The notes beneath the pieces were generated by a model. The model saw only the letters and a program-made list of their open reading frames with translations, had not been told where the DNA came from and did not search any database. Made by a program: the position numbers and the translations under genes. Below, one piece after another: positions 47,842 to 58,200 of a stretch of DNA of 64,000 nt. Source of the DNA: Sarcocystis neurona. Taxonomy: Eukaryota > Apicomplexa > Conoidasida > Eucoccidiorida > Sarcocystidae. Where the stretch lies: assembly GCA_000727475.1 (NCBI GenBank), contig KL647290.1:786765-850764 (forward strand), in the 5' to 3' direction. Within the stretch, counting starts at the first letter, position 1; each line of letters opens with the position of its first letter.

Positions 47842-48480
47842 CTAGTGCTGCTTAGCAGAAAAGGTCTGAGTGTACGCGTATTTGTCCGCGACAAGCTGGC
47901 TTGCCGAAGGGATAGCGTGAAATTTGAGTTTCGCCCCCTTCTCCCACCGCATTCCTCTCATTTCGACTACAGTTCCGCTTTCCCTGCCGTTGCTTCGCGG
48001 CAAAATCTGGTAGCAACGATACACCGTTACCAATGAAAATGCGTTTGTGCGTAGCGTGTATCTTTTCAAAGATCTACGTTGTAAAATCTCTCCGCCTCTA
48101 GCGTGCAACCGCTTCTCTGACACATTATCTCCTGCTTGTGCGTCGGTGACAAATTCAGTAAAGTCCTCTCCTTCCCCCCGATTACTTCGGGGGCCGTGCG
48201 CCGTTTTTCGGGCAGAATCTCCCCCCCCGATCGAAGGTTCAGCCAGACTTACCTTTTCCCTTTCTAATCCTTCCTGCCGATCGGGGATATTTTCAAATTG
48301 ATCCTTCCTCCCGATCGGGGACTGTTTCCCTATAATTCTCCTTCCCGATCGGGAGAAAATCAAAATCAATGCTATTTCCCGCTCCCGCTTATCTTTGCCC
48401 AAAACCGCCTTTCCACTGCAGACACTCTCAGGTGCGCCTGCCATCTCTCCCGCCGATTCCACCCCTCGCTTGACCAGCAT
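47842..48480 (-). CDS. Unidentified 212-codon open frame
   Basis: ATG-initiated frame with balanced residue use (MLVKRGVESAGEMAGAPE at the start, KLKFHAIPSASQLVADKY near the end). Its middle overlaps the CGATCG array, whose 34-bp period is not a multiple of three, which argues against selection for protein. It is followed in another frame by a further protein-like stretch (47894-47625). No family recognised; chance or decayed coding are both possible. Confidence 0.25.
   Translation of the reverse strand: MLVKRGVESAGEMAGAPESVCSGKAVLGKDKREREIALILIFSRSGRRIIGKQSPIGRKDQFENIPDRQEGLEREKVSLAEPSIGGGDSARKTAHGPRSNRGEGEDFTEFVTDAQAGDNVSEKRLHARGGEILQRRSLKRYTLRTNAFSLVTVYRCYQILPRSNGRESGTVVEMRGMRWEKGAKLKFHAIPSASQLVADKYAYTQTFSAKQH
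48174..48356. promoter_or_regulatory. CCGATCGGG element array upstream of SF3B2
   Basis: CGATCG palindromes occur at 48228, 48278, 48312 and 48346, the last three exactly 34 bp apart, in a unit like CTTCCYCCCGATCGGGGA followed by a TTT/CCC-rich spacer. A related CCCCCCGA-TTACTT-CGGGGG palindrome precedes them near 48176. Five symmetric GC-rich sites about 0.9 kb from the SF3B2 start codon suggest a cis-regulatory cluster, but function is inference. Confidence 0.5.
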
Positions 48481-49223
48481 TCCTGCCCTTCACATCAGGA
48501 CGCCGCTTACTTCCACTTTCGCGAGATACGTTCACGCTACAGCTGGCGTCCGGGGCTACTTTTTTTAGGTGGAAGTGTTTGCTTTGTACCTCCTACATTT
48601 GTGTTACGTATTCGTATATACGTGTGGACGTCAGTAACTGTCGCTCCATGTTTCTCGTGACAGTCTACCTCCTCTTAGTTTTCCGAGATTCAACTCATAC
48701 TCCAACGTTTTAAGATGTGCTGCCCTCTTGCTGTTGTTGTACGGGGCCGTACCACTACGACTGTTTAGTAGCTGAGCGTACGCTTGGGGGAAAGGTAGTG
48801 CTTTTCTTCTGTCTATCTGTATGTGTGTACACACACACATAAGCTTACAAAAAATCATTGCTTCTCTGCAAGTAAGGAAAAACCACATCTCTTCAAACAT
48901 TTTCCAAGGTATTTCCCCGTCTCTGCCGTGTTTTGCTCGTTATCCCTGCACCTCCCGTGGATCTTATCTTCTTCCTTCGCGCCTCGCGTGCGTCTGCCAC
49001 GTTCTTCTCACACGTGTTACCTGTCCCTTGTGTGCTCGGCCACTCGTTGGCGACAGTGCGTGTCTTTTGTTGAAGTTTGGTTTGTCGCTTCTTGACCATT
49101 TTCGTCTGTGTACGTCTTTACCCGTTCCTTTCCCGTGCGTGTCTCTTTGCTTTCGTCTATTCTGTCCCTGGCCGCTGTAACTCGGCTCTCTGTCTACGCG
49201 TCAGCTATATTCCATCCCTTAAC

Positions 49224-52200
49224 ATGGCTGCGGGAAAAGAAATGGACGTTTCTGGGGGGGGGACAGCGGCTCATCCGCGCCGTCCTCCTCCTCCTCCGCC
49301 TCCTCCTCTTATTCGCACGCCGGTTCCGCCTCCGCCACCTTCCTCTCTGCAAGCAGGCGCTGCGGATACTGTCGCTTCTTCGAGCGGCAGGCGCAGCGGC
49401 CTCGCTGGGACGCCGAGCGGGGGGAGGAGCGGCAGCCGCAGTGCACCAGGAGGAGGAGGAACAGCAGCAGCAGGAAACAGAGAAGCGGCTTCGCCACGTG
49501 TGGACTACACGGCAGAAGTCCAGGAAATAAAAAAGCAGCAGCCGGGCGAACTACGGAAACTGCTGCGACTGCTGAAGAGGAAGAAGGCCCGACAACAGCG
49601 AAGGAAGAATCAGCAGGCGTCAGCTGCGAGCCAAGACGTGAGAAAAACGCTGCTGCAGCGAGTTCCCTTGAAAAGCAAGAAAACTTCTGCTGGGCTAAAG
49701 TTGCAGCAGCGACAGATCAAACCTTCTGCGTCTGGTGAGCAGGGCTCCGAGACAGAGAGCGAGGCAGAGAGTAGCGACGAAGACACCGCTTCCCGAGGAC
49801 AAGCAAGAATTGCTGCTGCAGCAGGCAACGGCGACGACGGCGCTGGGACAGCCACTGCTGAAGACGGTAGGCTACGTGGCGCGCGTGTAGCTGCCCACCG
49901 TCCTTATTCACTCTACTGCACTTGGTTCTCGCTGTTACTCGTGGGTGCGCCTGCGGTGAAGCTGCTGCGATCCAGGCTGCCGCAGTTGCTGCTGCTGCTG
50001 TCGTAGGAGAAGAGGCGGCTGCAAGTGCTGCTGCTGCTGTCGTAGAAAAAGACATGCTGCTGCAGTGGCTGGTGGTGTTGTCTCAGGAAACGAGGTGCTG
50101 CTGCAGTGGTTGCTGTTGCTTGCTTAGGAGAAGACGTGCCGCTGCTGTTGCTGCTGCTGCTGTCGTCGCCCAACAGGCTCCTCCAGTTCTGCTGCTGCAG
50201 TCATCTGCTGCTGCTGTCGTTGCTGCTGCCGCTGTGGTCGGCGCGCTGCTGCACCTGCAACGCATGTGCTGCCGTAGTTGCCAGGAGACTGACGCAGCCG
50301 TAGACGACCGTCTTAGTTCTCCTGTGGAAATTTATTACCACCCCGATGAACTGGCGTCGAGTTGTGGGGAGCGACCGGGAGTGTCTTTCGGACTGTTTTG
50401 CAGTTGTAGAGGAGGCGGCTGCTGCGGGGGTAGACAACAAGAGCTGCTGCTGGTGTTGGGCGGCTGTTGCTCCGGCGGGAGCTTTTTTCCATAGTTTCTA
50501 CGTACGCCGTACATGCATATGGTTGTCTGCGTATTCATCCTGGGTGTTTTCGTGGACGTGAGCGAGGGATAATTGCCAGTGCTGCAGGCCTACATATATA
50601 TGTATTTGTATATATACGTATGTATGTGTATTCACGTGTATGTATATATGTGTGTACGTATGTGTATGTATATGTATGTATGTATATGTGTGTATGTATA
50701 TGTGTGTATGTATATGTATGTATGTATGTATATGTGCATAAATACACGTATATATATATACGTATATTTATACATACACGTGTCTGTACCTATCTCCATA
50801 TATATATATATGAGTATACGTGGACAGCGGAGGAGTCCGTCACGGCGTTCGGTATTGTGCATGTATATATATATATGTATGTACGTACATGTACATTAAT
50901 ACATGTGTGTATATATACACACGTATGCGTACCTGTGTCCCTCTCTCTCTATATATATATGAGGGTACGTGGACGGCGTAGAAGTCTGTTTGATCTTATT
51001 GTTGACGGGGCAGAAGTGAAGGAAAAGGAGAAGAAAGAGCGTTCAGGTGTGTGTGGGAAGACTGCAGGCATGCCCATGAGGCTTTTGCTGCTGTTGCTGC
51101 TGCTGCTACAGGGAGTGCTGCGAAGAGCGACGCAGCAGCGGGGGGAGCGGGGGAAGCGGGACGAACGAAAAGAGAAGAAAGAGAAGAGAAGAAGAGCAGA
51201 GGAATGACCGGGAAAGGGGTCGACGGCGGCGGCGCGGGAGGAGGGGCGTCGACGGCAACAGGAGAAGAATCTTCGTCGGAGTCGGAGGAGGAGGAAGGCG
51301 GCGAGGCACAAGCGGGCGGCGAGGCGGTGGTGGTGGAGTACGTCGCTGCCGACGAGCTCGCGGGACCGCACGCAGAGCTGGCGAAGCAGTTCTCCGAAGT
51401 TTTCGAAAAATTTCGTCTGGAGGAAGACGGGGAGGGCAGCGGGACGGGGGGCGGCGGGGACGGCGCAGGAGGGGGGGGCCCAGAGGAAGAAGAAGAGGAA
51501 GAAGAGGAAGAAGAGGACAGCAGCGGGAAGAAGAAGAAGAAGGGCAGCGGGACAGCAGCAGGCGGCGGAGAAGATATGACTCTGGCGAACGAAGAGGAGG
51601 AAGACGAGGACGAAGAAGAGGACGAAGAGGGCGAGGGGAGTGCGGGCAAATCGAAGAAGAAGAAGGGCGACGGAGGAGAGAAGGGGGGGCGAAAGAAGAC
51701 GCTGACGAAGAAGCAGAGGAAGTTGATGATGCGGCCCTCGGTCGCCGAGCTAAAGCAGAAAACAAATCGCCCAGATATGGTCGAAGTTTGGGACACAACG
51801 AGCGCCGACCCCGAATTCCTCGTCTACTTGAAAGGACTGCGCAATACCGTCGGCGTCCCCGTTCACTGGTCGCACAAACGAAGATATCTTCAGTGGAAGC
51901 GAGGCTTCGAGAAACCGCCCTTCAAACTTCCACGTAAAAAAGCTGCACGCCCATCGCCCACGTTGCTGCCCGCACTTCTTCTTCAAAAGGCGGGGGGGCG
52001 TTTAGACGAGGGGATGAATATATACTCTTGCCGTGCTCTCTGCTGCTGTCTCTATGTTCAGCTGCCAGCCTTGGTCCCCGTCAAACATGGCGTTTTCAAG
52101 AGGCAGGATTGACGTACACTTGCTCGCTATTTTAGTCACTTGATAAAAAGTGCCCGCACACGTTATAAATATAGGGTTGTCTAGGTATGTTTAGTTCTCC

Positions 52201-55200
52201 TCTCATTTGTTATATATATACATTTGTTTAGATACGTAGAGTCACACCGTTTGTCCACTATACTCTCTCTATACATATACATGTGTGCAAATATATTTAT
52301 TTCTATATTATATATATGTATATTGGCTTAGGTATATAGAGCCACTCTCTCTATCCGATGTCCTCTCTCTGTATATACAGGTGTACTTATGTGTATATAT
52401 GTATATGCACGCACCCATAGATATATGTATATATATTCTATGTATGTATCTATATATGTATGTATACGTGTGTGTATATATATATATGTATGCGTGCAAG
52501 TATAAACACATATATATATATATATCGGTGTATTGCATTTTTAAATGTTTGTTTAGGTATACAGAATCACTCCTTTTATCCCTTGTCCTCTCAATCCATC
52601 TATGTATCTATCTCTCTCTCTCTCCATATATGTATATGTATTATGTATGTACATATGTGCATAGATACCTGCACACATAGAAAAATATTTATATACGTAA
52701 ATACATACGTATATATATGTGTGTTTGTTTAAATACGTAGGCTCGCATCCTTTATCGATCATCCTCTCTCCCTCTCTCTCTATATATACACACATGAGTA
52801 CACATATGTCTATATAGATACAATTACATGCGTGCGAATATGTGTGTATATTATTCTACTTATACATGCGTGTTTCGGTATATAAAGTCACTCCCCCTTC
52901 ATGCGTGATCCTTCCTCTGTGTGTATATATATGTGCACATATACATATATATGTATATGGGTATAGGCGTGTCCACACATATATATGTAAACTTGTGATT
53001 AAGGGAGGCTGTTCAGCTCGCGTCAGTTGCAGAAGAACACGTCAGATGCATGCAATGCCATCCTTTCATTCCTCTTCATAAATATGTCTAAATCTGCACG
53101 AATCTCTTCGAAGTAGTTTTCCACAAATAACAACGTGGAAGAACTGTCTTTTCTGCTTCCCTGTTCTTTGTCTTTTAGCCTCCGTTTCTTCTGCGTACTC
53201 CTGTACATGTGCGTATGTGTCTCTCTCTCTTCCTGTATGCGTATACATATACACATGTGCCTATACATATATATATGTATATATATGGAGGATGCTTGCG
53301 ATAGATATAGGGTAGAAACATTTCTTCGTTTATTTGGTCCCTATATGTATATCTTTTCATGGCTGTCCTGGTTTCTTTCGTGAAGCAAACCAGTACGAAG
53401 GTGCCTCTGCTGCTGCTGCTGCTTTTCCTCCTGCTTCTACTCGTGCTGCCGCCGCCGCTCTTGCTACTCCTGCTGCTGGTGCCTTTGTTGGTTTTACGTC
53501 TCGTCTTCTCACTTCTCTGGCGCCGTTTTTGTTTTGCCGGGAGGTTTGTGTGTGTGGGTGGGTGGACGTGTGTTGTGGGGTGTGGAGTGGCTTTTCCGGT
53601 GTACGTACAGCCCACATTGAAGCAACGAAAATTAGCGAGGTGCGGTCGGCGCTGGTGGACGCGGAGTCTCAGAAAAGTCTCCGGCAGCGGATGCGAGAGA
53701 AAGTGCGACCGAAGCAAAACAAACTTGCTATTGATTATCAGGTAAGAAAAAAAAAGAACAGCAAAGAACTTCTCGACGAAGAGGCACACAGAGAGAGAGA
53801 TAGGGGCAGCGGCAGAGAGGAAATGGAAAGCAGAGAAAATGGAGGAGAAGGTGGAGGAGCAGCAGAAGGAAGAAAAAAAAGTGCTGTCTCGCCACCGGAA
53901 GCCAAGAAACCTACGAATCAACACTCGATAAAAAAGAAATCGACTCACGCATCATCGCATGTGCGGACGTGCAGCACACGGCAATCTATGTACTTCGCTG
54001 TATATATATATATATATGAGGCACCTGTCATTCTCTCTCTCTATATATATGTATATATATATGTATATAGTATTGGTGGCCCCGTCTGTCTATCTATCCA
54101 CGTATATGTATATATATATACATATATATGTATGCAGTGTCGGTGACGCCATCTCTCTCTCTATCTACCGGTCCGTATATATATAAACATATGTATTTAT
54201 ACATATATATGTGTTTATACATGTGTATGTAGATAGTGTGGATCACACCCCCTATCTGTCTATCTATCTTTTTCTCTCTCTGTCTTTATAGTATAAGTGG
54301 CCCCATCTGTATATATCTATATGCATATGTATATATATATTTATGTCTATATATATAGTATGATCTCTAGGTATATGTATACATATACATACATGTGTAT
54401 ATGTGTATATATAGTATGAGTGGTGCGTAATATGTGTGTATGACGTCAGTGATGCCCGTCCCCTTCTCTCTCTCTATATATATATTTTGATTGCCACGTG
54501 TTATTGATATACATATGTATATATATGTATATATAGAGAGAGAGACTGTGTGTGTAATGATTTATAGTGCGCAGAAGTATTGTGGGGCTGATGTAATTGT
54601 TTCCAAAAAGTAAAACAAATTTTCGATTTCCCCCGGATACGTTGGCATGCTCGCCGATTTCTCACTTTGTTGGAGATAAAAGTCGTTTCTTCTCTTCTCT
54701 CAAAAGACAACATACTTCTGCGTTTCTCTGCTTCGTCCCCCCAACTCAGGCATCACATATACAGTACAACATACACATATATATATATATATATATATTT
54801 GTATACATATATATGCATAGACGTGTATACGTAGGCATCTCAATATATGTATAGATATGGAGTTCGACTAATACGTTTTCCCTCAGGCATTACACGTACT
54901 ACATGTACATGCATATATATATTCATGTATGCGTATACGTATATATATATATACGTATGTATAGGCAGATATACATATACACATATGTGTATATATATAT
55001 GTGTCTATACACACACACAGACACAGACACACAGAAACATCATGCATCCTATATATATATATGAAGCACCACTCATACATCACACGTACTACATATATAT
55101 ATATATATATATATATTACATCACCTGTAGTACACAAAAATACTGGAGAGTTACATGCTGCGTGTTTTGAAGATTTGTGTTTGTGCGTGGACGAGAGCAG

Positions 55201-58200
55201 CTGCGTCGTGTCTCTCTGTCTCCTTCTCTCTCCTTTTCTTTTTAAATGTTCGATAAAAAAATAAGTTTGTGTGATGGGTTGTATTCTTCTCACAACTTCC
55301 TTCTTTTCCTCTTCTTCTTCTTTGTTTGGGAGTGTGTCTCCACGCATTCTTTGGTCTCCTTTCTTTCTTTTGCTGCCTTCTCCTCTCCCGCCTTCGCTTT
55401 CTCGTTGCTTCCTGCTGGCGTCTGGCAGCGACCTTCTACCGAGTCTCTTCTTCTTCGTTCAGTTCCGCCTTTCTGTCTTCTCTCTTGTGCTCTTCCCCGC
55501 GCCTTCTTCTTCTCGTTGTGTCTCTCTTTCTGGCTTTCCACCGGGTCTCTGCGTCGCTTTGCAGATTCTTTTGTTCTCCTCCTCTGCCCGACTTGTCTCC
55601 GTCTCCGCCTTCCACTGCCCCGTCTTCTTCTTCTCCTCTTTCTTTTCTGCGTGGAAGTGTCTATTTCCCGTTCTTCTCTTTCTGCTTCGTCTCCGGCCTG
55701 TCTTCTCCAGGTGTTGCATGACTGCTTCTTCAAGCATGCAGTGAAGCCGCCACTCACCGGCTTCGGCGACTTATACTACGAAGGGAAAGAATTTGAGAAA
55801 AAACAAAAATTTTTCACTCCTGGGAAGCTCTCCGACCGTCTCAAAATTGCCCTGGGCATGGGCCCGCTCGCTCCCCCTCCGTGGCTCATCAACATGCAGA
55901 GGTACAAAACGCTGCGGCCCCCAACACCCGGTCTCCTCCTCTCCCTCGTTTTCTCTATTGCGTTTCGCGATTTCCTCTTCTTCTGCTGTTCTCCTCTTCT
56001 CAGATTTAAAGCACTTCCGCGGGTGGCTTCCCCGACGCCCGGCGGTCTCCCTCCCCAGTCCTTGCGCGCCGCTGTCTCTGTCTCCGTTGCGTCTCCCTGT
56101 CTCCCTGCTGCTGTCTCTCCCTCTGTGTGTCTCCCAGTCGCCGCCTGTGTCTCGTCTCTCTTTTCCGCCCTCAGTCTCCCTCTCTTCGTATTTATCAGTC
56201 ACCGCCCTTCGTTTGTCTCTCTGTGCTTCTCTTCTTTCTCTTCTTCCGTGTCTCTCAAGAGGGGAAGAAGAGAAAGGTTGGCTGCCGTCTTCGGCGGAGA
56301 AACAGAAGCGAGTGTAAATACGTCTCTCTGTGCGAGTATTTTACTTGAGAATGTCCGTCGTATTTCTTCAGGAATGTTCAGGAAAACAGATGGAGAAGAT
56401 ATGTGTCCGTGTGTGTGTATGCGTTTGTACGTGGAGACGTATCTGTGGAAAGTTCACCGTGAGAGAGAGATATATGTGTGTGTATGTGTGTGACTGCACC
56501 CGTGTAGGTGCCGGGTGTATGTACACCACGTCTCTTCCCGTTTTTGCGGTGGTGTAGGTACACCAGAAACAACCGCGGGACACACTTCGCGGGCCACACG
56601 CCTGTCTCTGTGTCTTACGACAAGACATACGTACAGACGTGGTTTCACACATATGTTTTTCGTGTGTCTACTACGTGTGTGTCTACTTCTTGTGTGTCTC
56701 CTTTCTCCAGGTGCAAGTGGACTGGCATCTCTGTGTGTGTGTGTGTATGCATACATTCGTGTGGGATGTCCTCCGCGCATGCGTGCATCGATAAAGGAGG
56801 AATGCCTCTTTTTCTTGCCGACCAAGTGTGTATGTCTGCGGAGAGGCTCTCTTGCGTGACTGCTGCTGCTGCTGCTTCGAAGATACGAAGCGACTCCGGT
56901 CGACTTCTTCCCGGACCCGCGCCACCGCTTCCGGCCCCGCTGTGGGGAGCAGCACAGCAGCCCTCTCTCTTCCTGGCCCGCTCTCCATTTTGTTCCTCTC
57001 TTCAACTCTGTCTGTCTGTTTTCTCCGTGTTTCTCCCGCTGCCGCTCCCTCTTCTCTGTCCCTCTGTCTCGCACTCTCTTCATCCTTCTGTCTGGTCCTC
57101 CCTCTCTCTTTGTCTCTCTGTCTCCGTTTGTTTCTCCCCGTCCTTCTCTCTGCCTCTTCCCATCTGTTCCTCTGTCTTTTTGTCTTTCTTCTTCTGTTCT
57201 CTTCTCTCTCTCTGTTTCGGTTTCTTCTGTTCTTCTCTCTCTTGGCCTCTTCCTCTCTATCTGCCTCTTTTTCTCTCTGTTCTCCTCTCTTCGCTTCCTC
57301 AACCTCGCTGTCTCTATGCTTTCCTTTCTCGTCTCTCTCTTCTCTCTGTTGCTCTCCCTTCCTCTTTCTCTCTGCTGCTGACTGTCTCTCTGTGTTTTCT
57401 TTCTCTTAATTTCTCTATCTGTTCCCCCTCCTCTCTGTGTCTCTCTCTTTTTTTTCTTGTATCCTCCTCTCTCTTCTCTCTGTTTTTCTGAGTTTACGGG
57501 GTGAAGCAACGCGCCCGCACAGAGACACACTGCCGTCTTCCGCGCGCTGCCTCTCCAGGCGGAGTGAGCGGAGTATGTGTGGCTGATGTTTCTTGATTGC
57601 TTGCAATACTTCTTATTCTGCTGTGTCTCACTGCTGCTGCTGCTTCCCTCCTGCGCGCTGCTGCTGCTGCTGCTTCCCTCCTGCGCGCTGCTGCTGCTGC
57701 TGCTTCTTTTGTGCCCCACTCCTGCTGCTTCTTTTTTCCTTGGGGACCCCTGCTGCGGCTGCTTCTGTGTCTCACTGCTGCGGGTTTTTCTTCAACTTCC
57801 TCTGTGTGAGATTGCTGCAGCTGCTGCTGCCTGTTCTTTCGTTTCTGTCGAGCTGGTGCTGCTGCTTCTGCGGGGAACTCGCGGTCTGCCGTCTTCTGTG
57901 GGGTCTGCTGCCGTGCTGCTGCGATAATTGCTGTGATGCTGGGATAACTGCTCTGCTGCCGTCTCTTCTTTTCTTCTTGGCCGCGCAGATACGGAGCCCC
58001 CCCGGCGTACCCGCGGCTGCGTATTCCTGGTGTAACTGCGCCGATTCCTGCCGGTTGTTCGTACGGCTACCACGCCGGGGGCTGGGGAAAGCCGCCAGTA
58101 GACGAGTTTGGCAACCCTCTCTTTTCTGCGGCAGAAACAGCAGGAGGAGGAGGAGCAGCAGCAGGCGGAGGGGGGGCAGCTGCCGGTGACGACGGGACTG

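Larger units (their letters stand above)
40258..49223. other. Divergent intergenic region, TRAPPC2L / SF3B2
   Basis: At 9 kb this is the largest gene-free space. 40360-41000 is microsatellite. 41100-43700 is mixed, with a palindromic element at 41520-41540 and short protein-like frames near 41757-42060 and 42940-43090 that I could not join into a gene. 43700-44060 and 45240-45600 have minor GTRT microsatellites. 46007-46196 is a 97-bp duplication. 46700-48500 holds protein-like minus-strand frames interrupted by stops. 48175-48351 is a CGATCG array about 0.9 kb upstream of SF3B2. No tRNA or rRNA was recognised. Confidence 0.5.

Noticed and set aside
55246..57491. Plus frames of 300-415 codons around SF3B2 exon 4
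   Set aside because: Only 55711-55901 is exon; the rest is CT-rich intron sequence that happens to stay open.
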